Assembly (NCBI GenBank): GCA_037176705.1
Contig: CM073899.1
Span: 3,968,001-4,032,000, forward strand
DNA length: 64,000 nucleotides
Source: Molossus alvarezi
Lineage: Eukaryota > Chordata > Mammalia > Chiroptera > Molossidae
Reading direction: 5' to 3'
This document shows positions 25,545-37,530 of this stretch, in pieces. The position numbers and the translations under genes are program-made. The notes beneath the pieces were generated by a model that saw nothing but the letters and a program-made list of their open reading frames with translations, ran no database searches and had not been told where the DNA came from. How positions within the stretch are numbered: position 1 is the first letter of the stretch; each line of letters opens with the position of its first letter.

Positions 25545-26213
25545 CTGTGAGGAGAGGGTGCTCGGCGACCTTCCCTTCCCATGGCCTCTCCACAGCTCTC
25601 CTCATGACAGACCTGGGAGCCCTAACCCCCATGAGGACAGTGGGACCAGATGGAGCCATGGCAGTTTTCTGACTGCAGCGTCCCAACTGGGACTGGCAGT
25701 GGGAAAAACCCTCCTCCCTTGTCACAGATGCTAAAAATCACCTCCCCAGAAAATGTGCTCAGGGCCACCCGTGTGCATGAGTCCCATAAAATATGCTGCA
25801 CGGACTGAGCTGGGTGCTCTGGGACAGCTCTCGGGCTGTGTGCTGTGATGACCTGTGATGGGAGGTCTCTGCCTGGGGTTCAGGAAAACTCATGGATGAA
25901 ATTCGGCTGAGGCTGGATTGTCATGAGAGAGACAGAGAGTCAACCCATGACCGAGCACGTCTATCTACCTGTTCTGACCAGAGGAGGTGATTCTGCCTAT
26001 TTTTTAGTCCTGTATTCTTCCAGAACCTAGTATGATTTCACACTTTCATCTCACTTCAAAACATATTCCAGTCTGTTTTAGAACATAACCTTACACTTTA
26101 TACAACTAAAAATCCGAGATGATCCCTTCCCTTGGGCAGGGAGGTCACGCTCTTCCACCTGAAACACATACCCATTTTCTGTCCCGCCCAGGGTACATGG
26201 GGTGCCAGCGTAC

Positions 26214-26278
26214 CTGTACATATATGCCTTGTCCATGAGTGACTCCAGGCGATGGTTGAACTCAAAGAATGATGTGTA
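26214..26278 (-). CDS. CNGB3: CNGB3 exon 9 (S4 segment)
   Basis: This 65-bp exon encodes YTSFFEFNHRLESLMDKAYM followed by Tyr and the first two bases of an Arg codon. It carries the S4-like helix of a CNG channel, which is not a strong voltage sensor in this family. The acceptor is TCTACATAG and the donor CAG|GTACGC. The split Arg codon (AG plus G) is completed by the first base of exon 10 at 25544, which confirms the pairing. The intron to exon 10 is only 669 bp. Confidence 0.94.
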
Positions 26279-26389
26279 CTATGTAGAAAACAGTAGAAGA
26301 AATCCCAAAGTATGTTAGTCTTAGAGATGTCCAGTTAAATGAAATATGATAGATTTTATTTGTTTCTTAAAATAATTCCATTTACATGT

Positions 26390-26600
26390 CTTTAAAAAAA
26401 ATAGGGTCATCCATGTCCATGAGTTCTCTCTCTTTTTTGCTCAACCGCATCACCCCGCTCCCTCCGAGTTGTCAGCCTGCTCTCTGTCTACGAGTCTGTC
26501 TCTGTTTTGCTTGGTAGTTCAGTGTGTTCATGAAATTCCACATATGAGTGGCATCGTGTGTGCTTGTCTTTCTCTGACTGCTTATTTCACTGTGGGGAGG
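26390..26600 (-). repeat. Old L1 3'-UTR-like relic
   Basis: The run 'gaaattccacatatgagtgg' followed by 'ttgtctttctctgactgctt' and 'atttcact' is the familiar reverse complement of an old L1 3' region. It is degraded and lies just upstream, in gene sense, of exon 9. Confidence 0.55.
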
Positions 26601-26810
26601 GGTAGGAGAGCATAGAGAGGATAAATGGTGATGGGGAAAAAAAAAACAAAATAGAAAGAAAAAAGGAAAAACTAGGGTGGGCTGAGTGTCCCCTCCCCTA
26701 GGCAGTACTTTCCAGCGTGACCCCAGCTGCGGAGCTCCTGGCTTTGTGTCACCTTTGCCCTCTGGTCAGGCTTGTCAGAACGATTCATGAGGATCAAGCT
26801 TAAAAGCACT

Positions 26811-27630
26811 TTTTTCCCTTTTTTTTTTTTTTAACTTTGATATTTTAAAAAACTATCTTTAGTGTTGGAAGTAGTACAGATGTCCCCTCTTTCCCCTCCC
26901 CCATTGATCTTCTCCTCCCCACTTCCCCTTCCTGCCTTCCCTACACAACAGTCTGTGTCCATTGGCTATGCATATATGCATAGAAGTTTTTGGGTTTATC
27001 TCTTCCTGCACCCCATCCCCCTTCCCTGAGGTTCCTCAGTCTAACAAACCATTTTTTTAAATCCGCACCTGAGGATATTTTTCTATTTATCATCAGAGAG
27101 AGTGAGAGGAAGGGAGAAAGAGGAAGAGAGAGAAATAATGTGAGAGAGACACACTGACTGGTTGCTTCCTGCATGACTCAACCAGGACCGGGGACAAATC
27201 ACAACCGAGGTATATGCCCTTGACTGGAACTCATTGGTCCATGGGCAGGCACTTTAACTGCTAAGCCAAACTGGCCAGAGCCTAACAACCAATTTGTACT
27301 TCTTAATCCATTCACCTTAATCCATTCACTTCTTAATCCATTCACCAAACCCTGTCCCATCTGGCAAGTGAAAAAAGTTCTCTGTATCAATGAGTCTGAT
27401 TCTGTTCTGCTTGCTCATTTTGTTTGTAGATTCAATTGTTGATAAACATGCATTTATTGTCATTTTATTGTTCATATTTTTTTTAATCTTCTCCTTCAAG
27501 AAGACTGTTTAACATTTCCTATAATACTGGTTTGGTGGTGATGAACTCCTTTAGCTTTTTCTAGTCTGGGAAACTCTCTATATGTCCATCCATTCTAAAT
27601 GAGAGTTTTGCAGGTTAGAGCAATCTTATA
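26811..27630 (-). mobile_element. HAL1/L1 3'-end fragment, interrupted by a SINE
   Basis: On the minus strand this reads as the ORF1-only element found at 48.2-50.8 kb. It has the end of the coding part at 27500-27630, then the 3' UTR with 'caatggacacagactgttgt', and an A-tract at 26820-26832. It is split by a SINE at about 27050-27284. A local triplication of 'cttaatccattcac' lies at 27301-27345. Confidence 0.8.
27050..27284 (-). mobile_element. Bat tRNA-derived SINE nested in a HAL1/L1 fragment
   Basis: It has the tail 'cacctgaggatatttttcta' and a head ending 'taagccaaactggccaga'. 'taacaaacca' before and 'taacaaccaa' after it match the interrupted L1 3' UTR, so the insertion is nested and younger than its host. 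Confidence 0.85.
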
Positions 27631-28039
27631 TGTGAAATGACTGGACTATGGGGCTACAGAAGAAAGACCAAGGCTCACTTCTCAGGAGGACCTGTGTTGA
27701 GAAAGACTTCTAGATATAGATGGGTTTGGACCCCCAGGGACACATGCTGGGGCATGAAGCATTGGCATTTTATGAGCTTTTCTTACAATGCCAGGAAAAC
27801 TCCAAATGCAGGGGAACCAAAGTCTGCTTGAAAGGTGTTATCTCTGAGCAGGAGCTTCCTGATACTTTCATGTGAGAAAAGAAATTTGATGGCTTGCCCA
27901 TCAGGTGCTTAAAATGTTACGTGTGCCCTACAATCATGGTCAAACCAGAAGTCAGCATCCAGAGTTGTCCTTAATGTTTGAGAATATTTTCCCTCTCAGC
28001 TGGAGAAATTATGGACATAGTAGGAAAGCCCTGTCTCCA

Positions 28040-28215
28040 GTCTGATCACAGTGCAGCCTGGAGTCAGAAAATGTGGTGGAATCCAGGTCCTGCTGCTCAC
28101 CAGCAGCATGTCTGGGCAGATTTTTTCACCCTGCTAGTTCTCCTTTTCCATGTCACTAAAATGACATCATTTGGAAGAACCAGGGAGGCAATGCATATAA
28201 AGATTAACGAAGCAT
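28040..28215 (+). repeat. MIR relic
   Basis: 'gcctggagtcagaaaatgtg', 'tggaatccaggtcctgctgc' and later 'ccatgtcactaaaatgacat' follow the MIR core and 3' order. The interval 27631-28039 before it and 28216-28500 after it show nothing else I can name. Confidence 0.55.
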
Positions 28216-28504
28216 AGTCCAAACACCAATTTCACAAATGCAGCTGCTGCTGTGGCCGCTGTCCTGCTATCATCGGAATCTGCCATCTGCCTCCCAAAGA
28301 TGCGAGAGGGCTGCCGGCATGTACTGCACCTGTGGCCTGTCTTTTAAGAGGCTGTCCTTGAAAATACAAGCTACAATTGCTATTGCTAAAGTTTTATACA
28401 AAATTTCACAACCTGACACTCTTCAGATTTGTTTTAGTTACCTGATGAAGATATCACTTAAAAAATATTTATGTCTTAGAATCTTCTGGAACAGGTAATA
28501 CACT

Positions 28505-28654
28505 CATATAGTTCAAATAGTAACAAGTATATTTCTTCAGGACTCTGGCCTCTGTCCATCCTGAGTGTCCCTCTCACCTCCCTCCCAGCTTTAGTTAACC
28601 ACTTTCATCAGATTTCTGTGGCCCTCCACTGCTTATGTAAATACAGAGAACTGG
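28505..28654. repeat. Old L1-like interspersed repeat, left part (split by L1 insertion)
   Basis: This degraded repeat ('tcaccactttcat'-like text and 'tgtaaatacagagaactgg') continues at 36341 on the other side of the composite L1. Its last ten bases, 28645-28654, form the left target duplication of the composite (AGAGAACTGG against AGAGAATTGG at 36331-36340). Confidence 0.55.
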
Positions 28655-30656
28655 GGATTCCAAAATGGCGGCAGAGTAAATGGAAGCTATACAGACCATC
28701 TCCCAAGACCAAACAGAAATTACAACTAAGTTAAGGATAAATCATTGGGAAAAACCAACAGAAAAGCAGCTGGAGAGGACCCACATAACCACAAGCCTGG
28801 TAGGAACTGTAGAAGCATGAGAGGGCAGGCTGGAAGCCCATGCACAGCAGCTGTTTAAGCTGTGATCAGCTCCCTTGTGGTTAAAATCCCAAGCAAGCTC
28901 AACAGCACAGAGGGCCAGGACAGAACACTAAATTAACTACAGCCACTCACCTTGAGCTCTGGCAGAAAGAGGGTAGAATGGACTGACACTGTGTAGAGAG
29001 ACTCAGGATTTGGAGGGCTGGGAGGGCACTGTGCTGAATCACTCCTTCACAGGACAACAGCTATATTATGCAAAGAGCCCCTTCCCAGAGCCCCAGAGAA
29101 AAGCAAAAGCCCCTCCCTCAAAAATTTAATGCCATGCAGCCAGGCCAGAGAAATGCAAATTGAGGTTCATTAACAGCCAGCAAGCATCTGCCTCACCTGC
29201 TGGAAATCCTTTTACCCTGAACACCTGAGGAAGTTTTTCATCCAGCTGAGGGCTATAACCAAAGGCTCATAAAATAACCGAGACTAATAGTCTCCAGGCA
29301 ACAAGCTAGAAAATAAATGAACCTTTCTTGGGCTTGCAAATCTACCCAGGAAGTAAGACTTGACAGTGACATTTAATGTGGGTCTCTTACACTCATCCCA
29401 ACCCAGTAGAGGGCTCCTCAACCAGGATAACACCAACACTCACAGGGAAAATTTGGCAGGCTCCAAATCCAAATCCACTGAGATAGCCAAATGGTGAAAC
29501 AAAGAAATAAATCTCAAATGAAAGAACAAGATAATTCAACAGAAGATGAAATAAATGAAAGGGAATTGAGCAAGATAGCAGAGGAAGAGTTCAGAGTAAT
29601 CGTCATGAAGAAGCTCAAAAGCATGAGTAAAGATATAGAATCATTGAAAACCAACCAATTGGAAATGAAGAATGACATAGCAGAAATAAAGAACACATTG
29701 GAAGGAATAACCAGCAGAGTAGAGGAGGCAGAGGATCGGATCAGTGAATTAGAAGACAGGGTATAAAAAATTACCCAATCAAAGAACCAAAAAGAAAAAA
29801 CAATTGAAAAACAGGAAGACAGCCTAAGAGAACTGTGGGACAACTGGAAATGTAATAACATCTGCATCATAGGAGTTCTAGAAGAAGAAGAAAATGAGCA
29901 TGGGTTAGAGAATATATTTGAAGAAATAGTGACAAAAAACTTCCCTAACTTGGTGAAGGAGAAAGGCATACAAGTTCAAGAAGCACAGAGAGCCCCAAGT
30001 AAGAAGAACCCAAACAGGCCCACACCATAACAATTAAAACGCCAAAAATTAAAGACAAAGAGAGAAGCCTAAATGCAGCAAGAAATAGGCAACAGGTTAC
30101 CTACAAAGGAACCCCCATAAGGCTATAAGCTGATTTCTCAATAGAAACACTACATTCCAGAAGGAAATGGCATAATATAATCAAGATAATGAAAACAAGG
30201 ATCTGAATCCAAGACTACTCTATCCAGCAACGCTATCATTCAAAATCGAAGGTGAAATAAAAAGCTTCCTAGACAAAAAACAAACAAAAAAACACTAAAG
30301 GAATATATTAGCACCAAACCAGCCCTGCAAGAAATGTTAAAAGGACTGCTATAATTAGAAGATATAGAAAGAAAAATATAACCACAATAAACAAAAATGA
30401 AAATAAATAAGTACATATCAATAATAACCTTAAATGTAAATGGATTGAATGCTCTAATCAAAAGACACAGACTAGCTGATTGGATAAGAAAGCATGACTC
30501 ATATATATGTTGTTTACAAGAGACCCACCTCACACCAAAGACTCAAATAGGTTGAAAGTGAAGAAATGGAAAAAATCTTTCAAGCAAATAGAAAAGAAAA
30601 AAATAGCTGGTATAGCAATACTCGTATTGGAAAAGATAGACTTCAAAATGAGGGCC
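28655..30656 (+). mobile_element. L1 copy A: 5' UTR, ORF1 and the first part of ORF2
   Basis: It starts at the canonical L1 5' end 'ggattccaaaatggcggcag'. A 5' UTR of about 830 bp is followed by ORF1 (29491) and the first ~260 bp of ORF2 (start near 30398, LNVNGLNALIKRHRLADWIR). It then stops abruptly at 'aatgagggcctt', where the 5' end of copy B begins. ORF2 already carries stop codons before that point. Confidence 0.92.
29491..30150 (+). pseudogene. L1 copy A ORF1 (nucleic-acid-binding chaperone), disabled
   Basis: L1 ORF1 protein is a trimeric RNA-binding chaperone that coats L1 RNA. The frame opens MVKQRNKSQMKEQDNSTEDE and runs into a coiled coil rich in Glu, Lys and Leu (residues about 20-90). 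A stop interrupts it at codon 92 (29764-29766). After the stop the frame continues with RELWDNWKCNNICIIGV, the RRM-like part, and more stops follow near 30028 and 30070. Confidence 0.88.
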
Positions 30657-31573
30657 TTGGGGAAAAAAAAGGCGGCGGAGTAAATGGAGCCACATAGACC
30701 ATCTCCCAGGACCAAACTTGATTTACAACGAAAATAAAGACAAATCATCAGGAAGGAGCAACCGCAAGGCAGCCTGGAGGACCACATAACCAGGGACACT
30801 GACTCAATCCTGGTAGGCTTGCTAGGACGCGAGAGGGGACTGGGAGCCCATGGTCCACAGCAGCTTGGGCTGGGACCAGCGAACTCAGTTGGGACCAGGG
30901 GACTCAGCTGGAAGCTGCTGCCACCTCGGCTGCGACCACGGCTAAGTCCTGTGAACTCGGCTGAGCGCTACACCCTTGGCTAGTGCCGCAGACTCAGCCG
31001 CTCTTAGCTGGGAGCAACACCATTGGGTTAAAAGTCCCAGACGGCTCCACGACGCAGAGTCTGGACAGGCTAAATTGGCAGCAGCCACTCACCCTGGGCT
31101 CCAGCAGAGGGAAGGAAGACGGGACTGGAACTGTGTGGGGACACTTGGGATTTTGAGGGTGCTCAGAACTTTTGCTGACTGCAGCCACGCAGGACTAGGG
31201 TCATATTACTCCTTCCCAGGGCCCTGGGGAGAGGCGGCGGCCCATCCCTCGAAGATTCAACCCCACCTGGCGGCCATTGAAATGCTAATTGAGGCCCATT
31301 AACAACCAGCATTTGCCCCACCCTCGGAAAATCCTCTTACACTGAGCACCTGAGGGAGTTTTTCAGGCAACTCAGAAACCAAGGTTCTTCAGGTGACCTC
31401 TACTAATAGCCTCCTGGCAAATAAAAGCTAGAGGAAACTTAAGACTTGACAGTGGTGGTTAAAGTGGGTCCTCCCTGCCTCATCCAAACCCAGGAGAGGG
31501 AGCCACAAACAGCAGAACCCCAACACCCACAGGGAAAATTTGGCACACTCCAAAGCACACTGTGATAGCCAAA

Positions 31574-32225
31574 ATGGTGAAAAACAGAAACAAAAGCCAA
31601 ATGAAAGAACAGGAGACCTCTACCGAAGATGAGATAAATGAGGTGCAGTTAAGCAAGTTAACAGAACTAGAATTCAGAGCCATGATCTTGAGGAAGCTCA
31701 ACAGCATGTATAAGGACATGAGCACCATGAGTAAAGACATAGAAACGTTGAAAATCAACCAGTTGGAAATTAAAAACGACATATCAGAAATAAAAAACAC
31801 ATTGGAAAGTCTAAAAAGCAGAGTAGGGGAAGCTGAGGACCAGATCAGTGAATTAGACGACAGGGTAGAAAAAAATCAACCAATCAGAAAACCAAAAGAA
31901 AAAAACGATTAAAAAACAGGAAGACAGCTTAAGCGAACTATGGGACAACAGGAAACATAATAATTTTCGCAACATAGGAGTCCCTGAAGAGGAAGAAAAT
32001 GAGCAAGGGTTAGAGAATATATTCAAAGAAACAGTGACAGAAGGGAATGGCATGTAGTCATCAAGGTCATGAAAAACAAGGATCTGAATCCAAGACTACT
32101 CTCCCCAGCAAGGCTATCATTCAAAATAGAAGGTCAAATAAAGAGCTTCTCAGACAAAAAAAGGCTAAGGGAATACATTAGTACCAAACCAGCACTGCAA
32201 GAAATGTTAAAAAGACTGCTGTAAT
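31574..32225 (+). pseudogene. L1 copy B ORF1, with an internal deletion
   Basis: The frame opens MVKNRNKSQMKEQETSTEDE with a longer coiled coil than copy A: heptads continue through SMYKDMSTMSKDIETLKINQ. Stops and a frameshift follow from about 31910. Near 32040 the sequence jumps from the RRM-like region straight to 'gaatggcatgtagtcatcaa'. About 220 bp present in copy A (29938-30160) are missing, so the C-terminal RNA-binding part is lost. Confidence 0.85.
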
Positions 32226-32266
32226 TAGCAGGAGAAATGGGAAAAATACCACCACACTAAACAAAA

Positions 32267-35200
32267 ATGGCAATAAATAAGTACATATCAATAATCACCT
32301 TAAATGTAAATGGACTGAATGCTTCCATAAAAAGACAAAGAGTAGCTGATTGGATAAGAAAGCATGACTCATCTATATGTTGTTTATAAGAGACCCACCT
32401 CACAACAAAAGACTCACATAGATTGAAAGTGAAGGGATGGAAAAAAATCTTCCAAGCAAACAGAAAGAAAAAAAAAGCCGGGGTAGCAATACTCATATCT
32501 GATAAAATAGACTTCAAAATGAAGGCCATAACTAGAGACAAAGAAGGCCAATACATAATATTGAAAGGATCTGTCCAACAGGAAGATATAACCTTGGTAA
32601 ACATATATGCACCCAATATAGGAACACCAAAATATATTAAAAATCTTCTGGAGGACTTCGAAGGAGAAATCGATAGCAATACAATCATAGCAGGGGACTT
32701 CAACACCCTGCTGACATCACTGGATAGATCCTCTAGACAAAAAATTAGCAAGGAAACAGAGACTCTAAATGAAGCACTAGACCAAATGGATTTAATAGAT
32801 ATCTGAGATAATTACACCCCAAAACTACAGAATTCACATTCTTCTCAAGTGCACATGGGACATTCTCAAAGATAGACCACATGTTAGGGCACAAACTAAG
32901 TCTCTACAATTTCAAGATGACTGAAATCATATCAAGCATCTTCTCAGATCACAGTGGCATGAAACTAAAAATCAATTGCAAGAAAAACATACAAAGACAT
33001 TTGAACACATGGAAGCTAAATAGCATGTTATTAAACAATGAATGGGTCACCGAGGAGATCGAGGAAGAAATCAAAAACTTCATGGAAATCAATGAAAATG
33101 AAGACACAACAACACAAAATCTATGGGGATGCAGCAAAAGCAGTTCTGAGAGGGAAGTTCATAGCACTACAGGCCTACCTCAAAAAACAAGAAAAATTTC
33201 TAATAGACTATCTAACCTCACAACTTAAAGAACTAGAGAGCAAACAAAAAGTAAACCTCAGAGCAAGCAGAAAACCCCAGAGCAAGGAAATAGTAAAGAT
33301 CAGGGTAGAAATAAACAACATAGACACCAAAAAAACAATTCAAAGGATCAATAAAACAAAGAGCTGGTTTTTCGAAAAGGTAAACAAGATTGATGGACCC
33401 TTAGCTGGACTCACCAAGAAAGAAAGAGGGAGAACCCAAATACACAAACTCAGAAATGAAAGAGCAGAAGTAACAACTGACACCACAGAAATACAAAAGA
33501 TCGTTAAAAACTACTATGAACAATTATATGGCAACAAATTTGACAATCTAAGCAAAATGGACAATTTTTTAGAAACACAGTCTCCCAAAATTGGGCCAGG
33601 AAGAGATAGAAAACTTGAACAAACCAATATCAACAGAAGAAATTGAAGATGTAATCAAGACTCTCCCAGCAAACAAAAGCCCAGGCCTGGATGGCTTCAT
33701 GGGGGAGTTTTACCGAACATTCAAAGCAGAACTAACACCCATTCTCCTCAAACTATTTGAAAAAATTCAAGAAGAAGGAAGACTTCCAAACTCGTTTTAT
33801 AAAGCCAGCATAATTCTAATTCCAAAACCAGAAAAAGACAGTACAAAGAAAGAAAACTACAGGCCAATATCCCTGATGAATATAGATGCCAAAATCCTGA
33901 ACAAAATACTATCAAATCGGCTCCAGCAATACACCAAAATAATTATCCCACGGATGCAAGGTTGGTAGAATATTCGCAAATCAACAAACGTGATACACCA
34001 CATAAATAAAATGAAGACTAAAAACCACATGATCATATCAATAGATGCCGAAAAAGCCTCCAACAAAATCCAACATCCATTTCTGATAAAAACGCTCAGC
34101 AATGTGGGAATAGAAGGATCATATCTAGACATAATAAAGGCCATATATGAAAGACCTACAGCCAACATCATACTCAATGGGCAAAAATTAAAAGCATTTC
34201 CCTTAAGAACAAGAACAAGGCAAGGATGCCCACTTTCACCACTCCTATTTAACATAGTACTGGAAGTCTTAGCCATAGCAATCAGACAGGAAGAAAAAGT
34301 AAAAGGGATACAAATTGGAAAGGAGGAAGTGAAACTGTCATTATTTGCAGATGACATGATACTATACGTAGAAAACCCCAACAAGTCCATCAAAAATTTA
34401 CTAGACTTAATAAATGAATTAGGCAAAGTAGGAGGATACAAAATTAACGTCAAGAAATCGATGGCATTCTTATACACCAAGGGTGAACTCACAGAAAGAG
34501 AAACTAAGAAAACAATCCCATTTACCATTGCGGCAAAAAAATTAAGATACCTAGGAATAAACTTAACCAAAGAAATAAAGGAGCTATTCGCAGAAAACTA
34601 CAGGTCATTGAAAAAAAAAAATAGAGGAAGATATAAAAATGTGGAAGCACATACCCTGTTCATGGATTGGGAGAATTAACATCATTAAAATGTCCATATT
34701 ACCCAAAGCAATCTATATATTCAACGCAATCCCCATCAAAACACCAACGGCATACTTCACCGAATTAGAACAAGTACTTCAAAAGTTCATATGGAAGCAA
34801 AAAAGGCCTCGAATAGCCACAGCAATCTTGAAAAGGAAGAACAAAGTTGGAGGGATCACATTACCAGATTTCAGGTTATACTACAAAGCCACTGTAATCA
34901 AAACAGCCTGGTACTGGCACAAGAACAGGCATATAGACCAGTGGAAAAGAACAGAGAACCCAGAAATGGACCCAAGGCAATATGCTCAATTAATATTTGA
35001 CAAAGGGGGCAAGAGCATACAGTGGAGTAAGGACAGCCTCTTTAATAAATGGTGCTGGGAAAATTGGACAGCTACATGCAGAAAAATGAAACTAGACCAT
35101 CAACTTACACCCTACACAAGAATAAACTCAAAATGGATAAAAGACTTAAATGTGACTCATGAATCCATAAAAATCCTAGAAGAAACTGTAGGGAACAAAA

Positions 35201-36075
35201 TTTCAGACATCATACGCACCAGAATTTTCACTGATACATCACCTAAGGCAATAGAAACAAAGAAGAAAATGAACACATGGGACTACATCAAACTCAAAAG
35301 CTTCCGCACAGTGAAAGATACAATCATCAAAACGGAAAGGCTACCTACTGTATGGGAGAGCATAATTGCCAATGATATATCAGATAAGGGGTTCATTTCC
35401 AATATATATAGAGTGCTCATACAACTCAACAAAAGGAAGACAAAGAACCCAATTAAAAAATGGGCAGAGGAACTAAACAGACACCTCTCCAAACGGGACA
35501 TACAAATGGCTAAGAGACATATGAAGAAATGCTCAACATCACTAATCATCAGAGAGATGCAAATTAAAACAACAATGAGGTATCACCTCACACCTGTCAG
35601 ATTGGCCCCCATCAACAAATCATCAAACAACAAGTGTTGGTGAGGGTGTGGAGAAAAGGGAACTCTAGTACACTGCTGGTGGGAATGCAGACTGTGCAGC
35701 CACTATGGAAAACAATAAAGTGTTTCCTCAAAAAATTAAAAATTGGACTGCCATTTGTCTCAGTGATCCCCCTTCTAGGAATATATCCTAAGAAGGCTGA
35801 AACACACATCAGAAAGAATATATACACCCCTATGTTCATAGCAGCACTACTTACTATTGCTAAAATCTGGAAATAGCCCAAGTGTCCATCAATAGATTAG
35901 TGGATATAAAAGCTGTGGTACATATATACAATGGAACACTATGCAGCTGTTAAGAAAGAAAGAACTCTTACCCTTTGAGATGACCTGGAGGGACTTGGAG
36001 AATATTATCCTAAGTGAAATATGCCAATCATAGAAAGACAAATATCACATGACCTCACTTATTTGTGGAATATAT
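32267..36075 (+). pseudogene. L1 copy B ORF2 (endonuclease and reverse transcriptase), disabled
   Basis: ORF2 protein nicks target DNA and reverse-transcribes L1 RNA. The N-terminal endonuclease keeps LNVNGLN, IYAPN, AGDFNT and SDHS motifs, but the QETHL glutamine codon is a stop (near 32388). The reverse transcriptase begins [13 protein letters not shown] (33690s), has [11 protein letters not shown] (34218 onward) and an intact FADDMILY box (34345-34370). The C-terminal region with the Cys-rich part follows to about 36075. At least five frame changes or stops break it (near 32388, 32804, 33120, 33640, 33967 and 34650). Confidence 0.92.
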
Positions 36076-36340
36076 TGAACAAAATAAGCTGGTGAAAAAA
36101 CAGACCCAGAGACATAGAAAGGAGTACGATTCAGGCTGACAAACCTCAGAGGGGCGGGGGAAGGGATGAGATAAATCAAAGAACTTATATGCACGTATGT
36201 GTAACCAATGGACATAAACAACAATGCCTTGCAGGGGGTAGGATAAGGAGGGGGGTGTCTTTGGGGAAAAAGGAGAAATGTCTGTAACAAAAATAAATAA
36301 ATTATTAATAAAATAAAAATAAAATAATAGAGAGAATTGG

Positions 36341-36600
36341 AATATTTCCCTCTTTCTGTTATAAAAGTCAATATTGTTCTATAAGCTATTCTGTAACTAG
36401 CTTGTTTTTTAACTTAGCAATTTATCTTGGCAGTCTTTTCATTCCAGGTCATAGAAAACTTCCTCTTTATGTATTTCTTTGCAAAATGTATTTTATTAGA
36501 TAGATTTACCACAATTTATTTAACTAGTCCCCGTTAATAGACATTTGAGTTGTATCCATGTATGTAAATCCTTCTGTTGTGCAGAAGCTTGTTTGCATTT
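36341..36600. repeat. Old L1-like interspersed repeat, right part
   Basis: 'tttatgtatttctttgcaaa', 'accacaatttatttaactag' and 'gttaatagacatttgagttg' are typical of an ancient mammalian repeat whose left part ends at 28654. Joining the two sides after removing the composite L1 restores a continuous repeat. Confidence 0.55.
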
Positions 36601-36762
36601 TTTCTAGGATCATAGAATTTTAGGTGAGTAAGATGACTCAGAGGTTGTGGGATCTAACTCTCCTTTTGCAGCCAGTATTCCTGGCATTCTGTGACTGTCT
36701 AGTAAAAAAGGGCAAATGGAAACGAATAAAAATATAAGACTCCTTTGTAAGTATAGTTGTAT

Positions 36763-37172
36763 TTATTTATTTTTTAAAACTTATCTTTATTGGTGAATGT
36801 ATTACAGATGTTCCCCGCTTTTTTCCATATTGATTCCCTCCTTCCCAATCCAGTCCCCCTACTGCCTTTCCCACACTATTGTCTGTGTCCATTGGTTATG
36901 CCCATATGCACAGAAGTTCTTTGGTTTATCTCTTCCCGCCCTCCCTCCCCACTTCCCTTTGAGGTTCATCAATCTAACAACCAATTTGTGTTTCTTAATC
37001 CCTTCATCTTTTGCACCCATCCCCCCAGCCGTCTCCCATCTGGCAAGCAACAAAAAATTCTCTGTATCTGTGAGTCTGTTTCTGTTCTGCTTGCTCATTT
37101 TGTTTGTAGATTCAATTGTTGATAGATATGTATTAATTGCCATTTTATTATTCATATTTTTGTTCTTTAGAA
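36763..37172 (-). mobile_element. HAL1/L1 3'-end fragment
   Basis: On the minus strand it contains the same 3' UTR as the elements at 26.8 kb and 50.4 kb, including 'ggcataaccaatggacacag' and the stretch at 37080-37150 that reads as the end of the coding region. It lies 270 bp from exon 8. Confidence 0.82.
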
Positions 37173-37443
37173 GCACCAAAACGTTTCTGTCTTAGATGAT
37201 ATAAACACCTGCTATGAGATACAAATTAAAAACAGCCAAGAGCAACTTCCAACAGTGAATACGATGATGTTTTTCCATCACTCAGTTTTTAAAATTCGCA
37301 GGTAGCATCAACGAGGGCAAAAACCCCAAGGCAATTTGGGAAAATGAATAACATTATACTCATAGGATATTTTAAATCACTTCAAGATTTTCATTATTAT
37401 AGTAAGACAATCACAAGTAAGAATAACAATATAGTTATCTTAC

Positions 37444-37530
37444 CTTCAATATCCTGTTTGTCCTAAATATTGGATTAAACCCAAAGAAGAGGCAGAAAAC
37501 ATCCAGTGGCATTATGGATGCAACATCCAA
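37444..37530 (-). CDS. CNGB3: CNGB3 exon 8 (transmembrane segment S3)
   Basis: This 87-bp exon (29 codons, phase 0 at both ends) encodes [19 protein letters not shown] followed by [10 protein letters not shown], the S3 segment and the S3-S4 linker. The acceptor is CACTCGACAG just above 37530 and the donor AAG|GTAAG starts at 37443. The motifs DVASI, LFFGFNP and NRILK identify it as CNGB3. A HAL1-like 3' fragment ends about 270 bp away on the lower-coordinate side. Confidence 0.94.

Larger units (their letters stand above)
30661..36330 (+). mobile_element. L1 copy B: 5' UTR, ORF1, ORF2 and 3' UTR
   Basis: The 5' end 'aaaggcggcggagtaaatgg' begins at about 30661 directly after truncated copy A. 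The 5' UTR runs to 31573, ORF1 starts at 31574 and ORF2 at 32267. The 3' UTR ends in an AT-rich tail at 36330, followed by the right target duplication at 36331-36340. The sequence is several percent diverged from copy A in the shared parts, so it is not a fresh tandem copy. It is inactive. Confidence 0.93.

Noticed and set aside
29491..36075. Endogenous retrovirus
   Set aside because: The reverse transcriptase belongs to a non-LTR L1: it has an upstream AP-type endonuclease and ORF1, an A-rich tail, and no LTRs, gag or env.
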